From Lineus longissimus (Eukaryota > Nemertea > Pilidiophora > Heteronemertea > Lineidae), in NCBI RefSeq assembly GCF_910592395.1, contig NC_088311.1, positions 24,274,646-24,338,645 of the forward strand: 64,000 bases of DNA. Reading direction: 5' to 3'. The notes under the pieces were generated by a model. That model did no database searches and had not been told where the DNA came from. It was given only the letters and a program-made list of their open reading frames with translations. This document shows positions 34,722 through 46,895 of the stretch, piece after piece (the first letter of the stretch is position 1; each line of letters begins with the position of its first letter). The position numbers were made by a program, and so were the translations under genes.

Positions 34722-37700
34722 ATGACCAATCGTCGGACAGTTATCGCATGCGTGTGTCTCCTGCTTGTTTTCATGGTCGGATGTAGCAATGGCAAAGGTA
34801 AGTGCTTGAACCTGGGTCCCCCTCACGGAGAACATCGGTAACTTTGTACCAGTAGAACATTGTTTCCTCACTGAGAATAATTGGCGCTACGCTATCGTTC
34901 AATGACAGATTGAATTACATGGGTTGAGAGACCGAAAGGCCATCGTCGATTACTATCTGAAAGGGAGACTATAGGCAGGAGCCAGGTAGGTCAGATTAAG
35001 TTGCACAAAGTCGCCGATAGGGTTTCTCTCCTATCTCACAGTGTATCGAAAATATTCACCCAGTATTCCAACGGTGCATATTAGTCAGCTGAAGACAAAC
35101 AGGTTGGCCTCTAACTCCTGCCTATAGCCCCCCCCCCCCCCCACCCCCGATCTAAAATCGTTTAATCTCTGTACTTTCTTTCCTTGAACTGAAATTGCCT
35201 TTACAACCGTACGTACTTGGTGCTCCTCTAGGTTGCACAGATACTCATAAAGACTGTGCGATGTGGAGCAACTACGGCGAATGCAAGAAGAATCCGCTGT
35301 ATATGATCCCGAGCTGTGCTTTATCGTGTAGGAATTGCGAAGGTGAGTATGCATCGAAGTTGCGATACTGGTTAGTGGTGATACCCGGCATGTTGTCTGA
35401 CCAAAGCAATTTTCTAACCTTATAATAGTAACAATGTAGCGTGGTTTACAGTGTATAATGTACTGTGCGATGATTTGATATCACCGCTGAAGGCTGTTCA
35501 GTGGCCAGGGTGCCGTGCTAGATTCCCGAATACATGTTATAACCAAAATTTCCCTTTTAACCCTTTTCCGCTTATCTAGACGCGAGGACCCAACGCGCCG
35601 CGTAGCGGCAAAATAACGAGGCTGATGAAACATTTATAAAGGGTCACCGTGGCCTTATTAGGGAGGTTTAGCGTGATTGTGGGGTTGTTACTATTTTGCT
35701 GTATATCGTCACGAGGAAAGAAAAGCATGCGAGCTAACGCCAACCTATTTACGTAAAGTGATAATTAGAAGGTATATACATGTACATTGATCATCGGAGG
35801 GTCAAGATGGTTGTACTCGGGGCAAGACTATACAATGATACTGGGCCTGGTGCATCTGGTCCTGGGGCTGGTGTTCACCGGGCGTTTATGGAACAGGAGG
35901 ACAGACGCATGGGACATTGACAGCACCCCTCGCAACTTGAAGCAGATTTTCTACGGAAGGTGGCAGTATTACCAGGGAGTAAACATGACACCGATGGGTA
36001 GTCGCCGATCATCATCTTTTTGTTCATGGACTCGGCGCCGTGGATTCCTATATAATGAGAGGAAGGAACGCCGTCTAATAAAGTGTCGTTCCATAACTTT
36101 ATGATGGGCCAATCAAAGTGGGGACGTCAAGGGTCACCGAGGAGAGGATGACAAATATCACGATCTTGTTTTTAACATCTTTATTGAACAATAAATCATT
36201 AGAGCAGAATTTACAACTTTTTTCTGGGCGTTTCTACAGCCGGAAATAGAAAGTCCAAGAACCAAGCATTCTATCACCCACTTTAATCACGAGCTATTAG
36301 CATCATGGCATCAAGTACAGAACCATTGATAGCATAATCCGACAGAATACATTAGGGCCAGCACTTACTTGGCGTTACCTCATGCAGTTAAGTCCAATCA
36401 ACTTAACGCCACGTTAAAAGACATCATCAACGGGCTTATGCAATTTGAACCACCAAGCGGTATTTCTAACAAGCAGTTTTGAAGGCACTACATGTGTGAA
36501 CAGGTGCCGCCACATTTTGGTAGGATTCGTATCCTGGTGGAGCAGAATGGAATGACCACTGGAAAACGCGTCCTTCCCTATTGGTTGGTGACGTCGGGTT
36601 AAGGTATGGTTCTACTGAGACTTGGCCCAGAGTTATTTTTCGTCTCCATGGAGGTCTTTTCACGGAGAGAAGAGTTGTTCCATGACCCTGAAAATGAAAT
36701 AAGATACATGTACATTGAAATTATAGGGAGCGTCTCAGAAGCTTAATTGTTGTGCCCTAAAGACCAGTCTCCATCTCGTTTGTGAATTTGTTCCCCTGTG
36801 CATTTATTGCGTACCACTACCATTCTGCACAAATTGCAGTTATAACCCTGCCCCTGGGGTATCGATCCGAAGAGTCCGTACTGAACTTCCAGCGCTATTG
36901 CCTCCATAGCCTCCGCCCATAGGAGCTTTGTCTCGAAGCTGAGCGATGTCAATACATTTGAGGGTCAAGATGGAAGAGACGTTTCGTTAGCCTGCTATGG
37001 ATATACGATCACATGCATCAGGTGCAATTGGATCTGAGTCGTATTTGTTACACAAGTTCTGCATCCTACCTGCTTAAACTGGGCACTGCCACCTCTCCAT
37101 TCTGAAGGCTGGCACTGATCATTCTCACTTTCACACCTTAAGGGCCGCGGGGTCAGTCACCTCTGAAATCATGAGACAGATCAAGTTAATGGTCAAATTC
37201 AGGAGTAAAGATCAATATTTCCTTCCAATACATTCTCAGTGAGACTTACCTTTCACTTGGACAATCGCAACGTGAAATAAGACAATAGAGACCTGTCACT
37301 TAACTTTTCCAGGCAATGTGGTCCATCAGAATAGCACCAGGTAGCATCCCTACTAATGCTGTCTTTATTATACCTTTAAAGGCACGATGGCAAACTTCCA
37401 TCGCCAATCACATCAAAGTATGTTGGATCAAACACCCACACAGGGTCTCCTAATTATCATGATCATATACATTATTAAATAATAAAATGTCGCCTTCTTT
37501 TTGGCGAAACCGAGACTGAATTATTCACAATGTGTTCAACTGCGTTCATTTCGCAGTCAATTCATTTAGTTACCAATGTATGCCTTAGAGGGGGCAGAAT
37601 GGCACTGTTTAGACAAGAAGCCTCTCCAACAGCCCCAGGAATATTGGATAGAACGGCACTGTACTGGGTCCCAGTAATAAATATTGCCATAAAGACATAT

Positions 37701-40700
37701 GATATTGTTCTGGGACTTATGTAAGATTAGTTCTCTCCGCCAAACCCAAGACTGAGGGATTAAAATCTTGTGTTTATAGGCTAACAAATGCAAACACTTC
37801 CAAGTGAACCCCCTACAAGAGAAGAGTGGCTCTTCTTCTCTCCGACTTTGACACCCTACTGCGAACATATCAATAGATCAGCCAGCGGTCCTCGGTGTCG
37901 CCGCGTGGGTTGTGTCCAGTGAAAGTGTTTGCAAAGGTCAGGGAACCACGATCTGACATCCATAACCAGCGTATCCCCTTTTCATGCCAGTTATAGTCGG
38001 GTGCTACACCACAGTCGGGATAGTGGCCGCCAAATGAATGGTTGTTGAATCTAAAACTGTTAACTGTTTACGTCAATTTACATAGGCCTACAATGAGACA
38101 AACCTTCATGAATTCAATAGAGGTTTCCACATCAATGGATAGAACAGAAGTGTACGTGATTGCCTCCAGAGCTTGGCAAGTAGTACATTTGAGCAAATGA
38201 AGAGAAGAGGAAATCTACTATAAATTATTATTAAACTCTGGACTGAATAGATACAGTACACACTCACTGCACATGCTGCAGATAATGCAGGAAAGTGTAC
38301 TGTATGGGGAAGGGAGTGGCAATGTGTAGAACTAGTGAAATAGGTCTAAATAATATCACCTCTTTCAAACGGTCACATGTGAATATCGCTAAGATCTTAC
38401 TTGATATAATGCTGTTGGTTGTTTGAATAATTTGGGATTAAAAACAGAGAAATATGGGAAAAGTTGGATAGAAATAGGTGGTGACCTTCCACGTTGGCTC
38501 TCAGCTAACTGACTGGTGAGGTCCAGTTTGTGAAAACACACCAAGAGGAAGCAGCACCTCAGTTGACCTAAATTAACCCTACTAGTCCTAAACAAGAAAT
38601 GATGGCATGCATCACGCAGATTTAACATGATCTCTTCCATCTTCAACATCATGACTTGGACGTGCGCCTTTAGGTTCTTTGAGTAAATGGTATTTGATTA
38701 GCGATAGCAATTAAAATTGCCGTTGAACATGTACATGAAGTACAATGATGTACATAATTCACATGTCTAGCTAGAAATTTCAAACTGCGCAGTTCATTCC
38801 CGCCTTGATTGTATGACTATTTCTACAATAAAAACCCTTTGAAATCAATCCATACCTTTATCAGGAATAGATACTGTGCCATACCTTCTGCTGCAGCCGT
38901 TTTGATTTGTTTCGGAAAATTTGAAGGAATTTTTACGTTTGAAATCGGAGCAAGTGTTCCCGCGATGTTCTCCGCAGCTCACACACCAACCAACTGGCGT
39001 TCAAATCAACCGCGACCGATCATGACCGAAGACAATACATTTGACGTAACATTATCCGACGGGGCAAAATACTCTCCCCCTTGGCCGGCCAGAAGCAGTA
39101 ATCTGCTCACGAGTCTTTTGTTCTGTCAATGGATCAATATGACAGGCATTGTCAAAATGTGGGCTTGGCTTTAGCATACATACTTGTACATACATGTACA
39201 CTGATTTGCCGAGCTGTGGAAATGCATTAGGCAGGTTCCGTAAGCCAAAGGACGACGTAAATGCATTTTTTTGAGTCCCTGCTTTTTTCGGATAATCAAA
39301 TTCACTATAGTGAATTCACCGTTCACCATAGTGAATTCACCGTTCACCATGGTGAATTCAGAGTTTACAATGCTCACCATGGTAAATATTCCTCACCGTC
39401 CCAATTCACCACGGTGAAGTCCGTCAGTTTACCATGGTGAATTGTGGATTTACCATGTTAAAATTGAGACACATTCTTCGTAAGGGATATCATGAGTGAG
39501 ATTTGGGACTTGTTAACGTAGTTGGGGACCGATGGGATTCGAACCAGCGCAAAAAGACCCAAGCAGCGTCGCCCACCGCCCCCAACCCCGTGCTGAATAT
39601 GTACCGGCTACCGCTCTCTCTATTTCAACTGTACTTGGGTAGCTAAGTAGTCTGAGGCGCTGACCCGATTGGCTCCTCTTTTTGCGCTGGTTCGAATCCC
39701 ACCGGTCCCCAACTACGTGAAATTGAGCAACTTCAACGTGTCAATACACGATTCTGATAAGACCGCCCAAGGATTTTATTTTTGATTCAAAATCCTTGGG
39801 TCCTCCTTGGGCTCGTAACCTATCGAAGCAGAGGTGAGATGGCCATATATATGTGGGAATTAAGCCCCAACTGTTGAAAGCGCTATGATACAAGTTATAT
39901 GACTATTTCAAATTACCATACTTTTCGTAGAATGCAAGGATCAAGACGCTAGTTGTCGTGACTGGGCTAAGAAAGGCTTTTGCAAAACGAAAACTGAGAT
40001 CATCCCAAAATGTCTGACCGCTTGCAACCCATGTACCATAGGTAAGCCTTATGTGCTATCGTTTTTTTAAAGAAAATATAATTTACTTCGTAATTCAATT
40101 AAGGAAGACATTCCTTAAGAGAAATTGTTTTGAATGCATGAAAGCTATGTATTGAATTGAACCACTCGCAAGACAACTGAAGAGTGTTCAATTCTTTTCC
40201 CACAAAATAAGCTTACCGTCAATTTTCAAACATGCAGGTGGTCATCGTCATAATATAGAGATCTCATCACCTTCTGCGATTAATTCCCCAGCAGTGAAAG
40301 TTTGATTGAGATTTGATTGGATTATTTTAGACTTTTAGTAGCCTGGTGAGATGCGATCTCTAGTGAGAGGACAGCATTTTGACGTGGGCTGAGGGATGTT
40401 AAAACAACTCAATCACTTACCTTAAAAGAGATGACTCATTATATGTTCCTGAGTTGTGGCTAAACTAGATTGTGTTTTAAGCGCTCCTCTCTTCTCTATT
40501 CCCATAGAGCCGTACGCCAAATCAAAAGGGTGCATGAAGCTGTACCCCGATAAGCGCTCCAATGGCGGTAGCAATGTCAATTGTTTACCCACTGGCTGTC
40601 CTTGGACTTCGGCGAAGTGCCGCTACTTCTGCAGCAAGAGGCGTGACTGCAAGGCAGTGGATTGGGACGCGATTAGCGGGACGTGCTGGATACATAGGCA

Positions 40701-43700
40701 GCAACATAAAATGTTCTCGTATCAGAACATGGCCCACTACAAGAAAATCGGCATGTGCGGAGGTCTGTAACTTTTCAAATAAACGTATTCGAAATTATTC
40801 TCAAGAGAAATCGGAAAGCCCTTGTAGCAATGAAAAATTATACCTGCCAGTGAAAAGGGTGTTTTATTATTGCTGCAGAAAGATTATGATTAGAAAAGGT
40901 ATATAAATGTCACAAGGGCATTGTCTTTGGTATGCAAAGAACACACAGAATTTCAGCAAATCACTGCATAGCTCAAGTTCTCTGCTAGGTCTGAATCTAA
41001 GTTAACAGATTTAGGACGTTCTTACCAACTTAACACACGTAACGAGTACGATATGAAACAAACGAGTTGAAATTTTTGTATACAAATCCCGTGAGGTACA
41101 CTCATTACTTCAACTAGTTCAGATTGTTACCATAATTTAGGATGTAAGACCCCTCCAACAGTTAGGAATGCCACCCATGATGGGAAAGTAAGGACTGCTA
41201 ATGGTGATAAAGTGAGATACACGTGCGCTATTGGATATACATTCGCTGACGGAAAACCCACGAAGGACATACTTTGCCGTCATGACGCTTGGGAGCGAAT
41301 TGAAATTATGTGCAGTGGTGAGTTCCTCGGAATCAAAGTAGCGTTCAAAGAAAGGCAATTCGAGTTGGCAAGGCACTCCTTGTAAATATTTGGTCACTTT
41401 TGCTTTTAATCCTGTAATGGATTAGTATGCCATCAAGGGGGAGTTATTCGCCCAAGTCGCTTAGTGCTGAGAAACTGCGATAATATCCAGCTCTGATGAG
41501 GTTCGGCCCCGTTGGCCATTCATAGGTACATGTACTTACCTTTTTTTCTGCGATACAGTCGTCCGCTGTGGTCCACCAACAGCAATAAAGAATGCCATTA
41601 ACAACTTCAACTCGGCTGTCGACCGGGATACGTATGGAATCATCTTCCGGTATTCTTGTAAGCCAGGGTATCAACATGTCGGCGACAAGGCTATCAAATG
41701 TCAGGCAAATGGGAAGTGGAAAGGATATTTATATTGTAGTGGTAAGAAGAGCCATTTGTATTGAATTTTGGACGATCAGTTAAAGTTATTATGCCAAACC
41801 TGCCAATTTGAGTCGCGCGGTGCCGTTTTCCTAACAAGAAGACATCTTTAACGCATGTTTTAGTGTAGCAAGCTTTCGCCGCCATATACTTCAACGAACT
41901 TACTGATCATTGTAATCTTGGCGTTGAATGACTTCTCACAGAATACTAGTTCAAAACGAATGTAATTGCAGCCCCCAACTCATGTAACGTGCCGCCGAAG
42001 ATTCCAAACGTCTCCAGACAGTTCGACCCTCGAATTGACTCGAATGCCATTGGGGCGAACTTTAGCTACACGTGTGCACCCGGATACAAACATGGCGGCG
42101 CTGACAAGTCGATCACGTGCCAGGCAAACAAAACATGGAAGGGAAAAGTCAACTGTAAACGTACGTAGGGCCTACATTTGATTCGTTTTCCATAAAATTA
42201 TTCATATGCGTACAGCCGGGAAAATCCTTGCCGTGCTTTCGAAATACATATGATGTCCGTCCCAATGTTTTGCCCAGCCCCTTACTTTTTAGGTCGGTCA
42301 TCACCTTTACTAGCATGTCTCTCACAGTTTGTATTTCCTGCTTTGATTTAGCTATCCATTGCGGACCTCCACGAAAGGTTCGGTTTGCTGTTAAACAGTT
42401 TGACCTGGTGTACGATAAGTCGGCATTTGGCAGTACATTTCGCTACACGTGTAGAAAGCTTTCCATTCATGTCGCGGATGAGGTTATCAAATGCCAAGCG
42501 AATAAAACTTGGAGTGGACGAGTCAGGTGTCGGGGTAAGTCAGTACTTGTTTGGACAAAGTTTCAATCGCCAATGGTCTGGGGTCTCGCTCGTGAAGGGC
42601 GATCAAATTGACGGACGGAATTCGGAAATAAATATTTAAAGAATCGCTGACTGACCGAAAATGCCACGAAAATACATCAAAATTTCAAAAAAGTGACAGT
42701 AATTCATCAAAATGGAATCTTCAAACAAATGGAATTGGTCTATGTTATGACTACGCAGGATGTCCTTGTGGGTAGTGGAGGAAGAGACGACTGAAGCTGA
42801 CCACCCTAAAAAAAGTAGAAAAAAGACTTATGGCTTTCGAAATTTCAGTTCATCTGTACAATTCATGTATATTTTGGCCATCTGTTTAGCGCTGGTCTGC
42901 TTTATACCGCCAAAGGTTCGCCACTCTGTCAACAATGCCGCTGAGACAACCTTTGTCGGTCAGACGGTAGCATACCGATGTGCGGTTGGGATGGAGTTCA
43001 ATGACGGCAGCCGTCTGAAGAGATTAAAGTGTATGAAATATGGCATCTGGCCCAAGATCGATAAGACGTGTCGACGTGAGTATCCTTCGGAGTGGATGGT
43101 GGCATCGGCCTGGTCTAAAAAACACGATAGGGTGCTGGAAGTTGATCCATAAAATGCTGGTAGACAATCACGACGATATTGTGTTTTGGTGGGGTTTTTT
43201 ATATCCTCCGTCGTAGGTTGACTAAGCTAATTTTTCCCAGACATTCCTGTTGAACTATCATCCTGATTTTGGCCTAAATTAGCGAAAAGTTGACCCTTTC
43301 TGACGAAGGTCCTTGATACGGCCATAAAAAGACACCAACCTCAACGCTGCATGTTCAAGATAGACTCGATGCATTGCTCGACATGAAAATATACGTACGG
43401 ATCACATTTAATTTTGTTGACCTGGTCTTGTTTCAGACATCCGTTGCCCATCTCCACCCGAAGTCAAGCATGCCAAGATTGTCAACTCTGCCGCCTACTA
43501 CAACTACCTGTCAAAGGTACACTACAGATGTGATAAAGGTCACCGTCATGTCAAAGATAGGTACATCAGGTGCTTGATCAACAAGAAGTGGCAAGGCGAT
43601 ATCAAATGCATTGGTGTGTATACATGCTGATTATTCTTTCAACCTAACTTTTCAATTTTGTGTTTGCAAACAGTCGCCATGCTGTTTGTTTTTAACTCAG

Positions 43701-45544
43701 TCGGTCTACTTCGTATGGACGTTAGTTAATGTAAATGACTCATTTAATCAAATAGCCATTTGGTAATAATTTTCAATGTCAACAAAACTCAGTTTCTCAA
43801 GCCGTAAACAAACTAGAAAACAGATGCTTGCATGAAGAGCTTCTCTTGTTTTTTGCAGCCTCGACTGGTTGCGGTAGGCCGCCTATTGTACAAAATGCTA
43901 TAAAACAATTCAATCCAAGAACGAATAAGTCGACAGTCGGGAGCTCATTAACATATGCTTGTAAAAAGGGCTATGAACCAGTCGGTGATGTCACGATCAC
44001 ATGTGGTTCCAGTCTCTACTGGAAGGGTGATGTACAATGCAAAGGTATCTATCAACCTGGATTGCTTTTGGCTATCCCAGAAACTTTAAGTCAGTTATAA
44101 CATTTATGGAAAATTAGATTAGATTAAATGGAATGAAAAATGATGTTCATGAAAACGGACATGTACATTGTATATGTAGTTTGCGTGTACTTTATAGTAC
44201 ATGAAGTGCATGGGGTGCATGGGGTGCATGGGGTGCATGGGATGCATGGGGTGCATGGGGTGCATGGGGTGCATGGGATGCATGGGTGCATGGGGTGCAT
44301 GGGGTGCATGGGGTGCATGGGATGCATGGGATGCATGGGATGCATGGGGTGCATGGGGTGCATGGGGTGCATAGGGTGCATGGGAAGGTGTGAGGTTCTT
44401 CCATCTTCAGATCATAATCGGGGCACAATATCTTATGAAGAAATGGCAGCTATCCTCTTGAGGCTCCACTCTTTCACTTCTTCATATTGAATCGTCGAAT
44501 CGAGTGATTAATTACTACGCCTTAGGAGCTAAGTTTTTGTGTCATACCTACTCTCTTTACCGACGTACGTCTTTACCTTTCAGTTGTATCCTGTGGAATT
44601 CCGACCCATCCAGCCAATGCGGCCAATCGTTTCGACCCCACCAACGACAAAGACACATACATGAGTGTGTTCAGGTATACGTGTAAGGAAGGACACCAAC
44701 TGAAGAAGGGCAGCTCCATCACGTGCGGGGTGGACGGGAAATGGAGAGGACAAGTTGCATGTTTGCGTGAGTCATAAATCATTGTGATAAGTGCTTAAGG
44801 TTAACTTTTTTGGGGTGGCAACTTTGTTATATTTGATGACTGCTCACTTCTTGGACTTCTTGGAGAGATCTCGCGTCAGAGCTTTCTGCCATTTGACTTG
44901 AGAATGTAATTGGATTGACTTATATTGTAGGCTATAGATGGACCCGGTTCACTGCGGTTTGTACAATTTCAGCTGTGGACTGCGGCCAGCCAAGATACTA
45001 TGCGAATTCCAGCAAACAAGTCACGAAAACAACGTTCGGAGGGAAAGTATACTACACTTGTGCTGACGGCTCGAAGACTCTTGTTAAGACTTGCAATACA
45101 AACAAGCAATGGGAGCCAAGTGTCGGCATAAAATGTAAAGGTAAGAATCCCGACATGGCTTAAAGGCCGTGTTCCTCACATGTTGTGCCCTAAGAATAAC
45201 CTACCAAAATCACAGTGAAGAACTTTGTGTATTCGCTGTGCAGTTTGAGAAATTAATGGCAAGTAATGGGCTAAAATGTGTTGAAATAACGAATTGAGTG
45301 AAGAACTATGAGATGACTTTTAATGTTGATTTTGTAACCCCTATTTCTTCTCTTCGAACACGTGTGCTTCACTTTATCTAAAACAGTCCCTCAAAGTCCA
45401 AGATACTTCTCATTTGTCATTTTCTAAACATGGCATTTGACCAAATTTCCAATTCATGCTAAAAATCACGTCTGTACTTCTTTTATTTCAGAAATGTCAA
45501 CTGATATTCCAGATACTGGGGACGTGGACCTCGGTGATTTATAA
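34722..45544 (+). CDS. Secreted ShKT-ShKT-PAN-CCP(x9) protein, paralogue A
   Basis: This is a large extracellular protein of a type I do not recognise by name. Exons: 34722-34797, 35232-35342, 39931-40041, 40508-40762, 41141-41317, 41559-41741, 41972-42160, 42352-42534, 42890-43075, 43437-43613, 43859-44044, 44584-44766, 44973-45140 and 45492-45544. Every intron is phase 1 and the total is 746 codons including stop. Residues 1-25 form a signal peptide ([14 protein letters not shown]). ShKT domains, each with six Cys, lie at 26-62 (ending SCALSCRNC) and 63-99. An 8-Cys PAN/apple-like domain lies at 100-184 (CKAVDWD, CWIH). Nine CCP/sushi domains, one per exon, follow at 185-243, 244-304, 305-367, 368-428, 429-490, 491-549, 550-611, 612-672 and 673-728. 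The tail (729-745) is acidic, without a membrane anchor. Lectin-like or complement-like recognition is inferred. The 4.6-kb intron 2 holds several repeats. Confidence 0.9.
35129..35148. repeat. Poly-C tract in intron 1 of paralogue A
   Basis: About 15 C, one A, then five C. A mononucleotide run with possible assembly error. Confidence 0.85.
39296..39466. repeat. Cluster of short palindromes (TTCACCATGGTGAA type)
   Basis: At least seven imperfect copies of a self-complementary motif, variants of TTCACCATGGTGAATTCACC, are packed into about 170 bases. The centre alternates CTATAG, CATAG, CATGG and CACGG. It lies inside an intron, so it is not coding. Confidence 0.85.
39516..39718. mobile_element. 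Foldback element with tRNA-like arms
   Basis: The arms 39516-39556 and 39678-39718 are reverse complements over 41 bases with one mismatch. Each arm contains a Pol III B-box sequence (GGTTCGAATCC), oriented outward, next to GCGCTGG. The 121-base centre is unrelated. It may be a pair of head-to-head tRNA/SINE-derived sequences or a small foldback transposon. Confidence 0.7.
44206..44384. repeat. 9-bp minisatellite in intron 11 of paralogue A
   Basis: About 20 units of GGGGTGCAT with variants GGGATGCAT and one 8-base unit near 44283. On the minus strand it reads as Met-His-Pro repeats, but it lies wholly in an intron. The equivalent intron of paralogue B has no such array. Confidence 0.95.
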
Positions 45545-46394
45545 TATCTCCATCCGATAATTGAATATTCCTTGACTACTTCGTTCAACCATCTGAGAGA
45601 TTTCGGATATTTTCACAAATTAAACAACACACAAAATGGACTGTCAGTTTAACAAATTTGAATTCGAGACTTTATTGTTGTTGCTATGTACATGCCCGAA
45701 GGGCTACAAAGCCACAAATTGTATGAACAAATAAACATCCATATTCATCTATGAATATTAATTTAGGGAGAGCCAAGGGAAGTGACATGCGAATAAGAAG
45801 CACACTAACTAAATACGTGAATGACTCCGCATAAAAACCTCATTTTGACCTCATCAACGTGATCGTGCACGACACAAAAATCTGAAACCGAAAATGAATA
45901 AATCTATCAGATGTATACACAGAGAACAAATAAATTGGAAGATCATAATTTGCTTAGTTTATTTGTGTGTGTTTTTCAATAATAGGATCCCGGCATTAAG
46001 TCATTTTAGTAGGCACCTTATCGAACTGTAACAGTCTTCGTCGAAGGAGCGGTATATAGTGGTGTGCCCCTTTAAGCTGATGTCGACAGTTATTGCTGGA
46101 TTTCATCAGGTTACTCTAGAATTAATGATTGAGACTTGGCTTCAAAAAACGTATTCGCAGATTTTGCTGCGCGGATGCCTCCCCTTTTCCATACATGCCC
46201 CCTTTCGTTTACTCAAATAGCAGTACAACGTACATAAGTAAATCCAATCACGAATATTTATAAACATTTTCGCAAAGACTAAAAATGTTTTGGCATCATT
46301 AAACGTAACTCTATAAAATCTTCTCGAAAGCATGGAATATATTTAAGAGATAGGATGTCTGTCAAGAAAGAGTCAAATTACAAACTCAATTACA
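45545..46394. other. Spacer between the paralogous genes
   Basis: Contains the 3' UTR of paralogue A, an AATAAA at about 45729, and presumably the promoter of paralogue B. No other gene is recognised. Confidence 0.45.
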
Positions 46395-46402
46395 CTTTCT
46401 AG

Positions 46403-46602
46403 GCCATGATGCATACATGGACACGTCAAGGCATGGCAGGGAGTGGTGTCTCCACTCAGATGAAAAACCAATAGCTGCAGGATTTAATTGGTATACGTCA
46501 AGTCTTTACATGTACATCGCAGGAGAGGACTACAAGAAAGGAATAAATTTACTTTCGGTGAGTTCTTGCAAACTGCAGGGCCAGGGTATATCTTCAGGTA
46601 AA
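46403..46602 (+). other. Candidate 5' UTR exon of ShKT-PAN-CCP gene B
   Basis: An acceptor-like TTTCTAG precedes and a CTTCAG/GTAAAA donor follows, matching the leader of gene A at 34369. A 66-codon open frame crosses it but reads through the donor, so I treat the exon as leader. Confidence 0.4.
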
Positions 46603-46895
46603 ACTTACTTCACTTAATATATCACAAAATGTCAATCTATCAGTCAAGCTGTATGTGTCATTTACTGTGTGGGGAGAAGGAAACCGGTCGATGAGTTAAA
46701 CATTAGAATCACCTGGTAACTCGGCATTAAAATCGATTTGATATTTCGTCGCCTAAACCACAATCGGTTTTCTTTGTCAAAATGTTATTGACAGCATCTC
46801 AAATCTCTTTGCTTGGTGCATTCGAACGATACATATACAGACCGTACTATCTTTATACAGTAAAGTAGAAACGCCTCGTTTTTCTTCCAGGAACG

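Larger units (their letters stand above)
35343..39930. other. Large intron 2 of paralogue A
   Basis: At 4.6 kb this is the longest intron in the gene pair; the same intron in paralogue B is only 91 bases. It has gained a poly-C tract outside it at 35129, a possible MITE-like remnant near 36354-36465, the palindrome cluster at 39296-39466 and the tRNA-like foldback at 39516-39718. Open frames inside, such as 38809-39174, look like chance. Confidence 0.6.

Noticed and set aside
38809-39174. 121-codon open frame in intron 2 of paralogue A
   Set aside because: No domain, no splice context, composition like surrounding non-coding DNA.
44124-44490. Open frames rich in Met-His-Pro or Gly-Val-His-Gly
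   Set aside because: They are translations of a 9-base minisatellite inside an intron.
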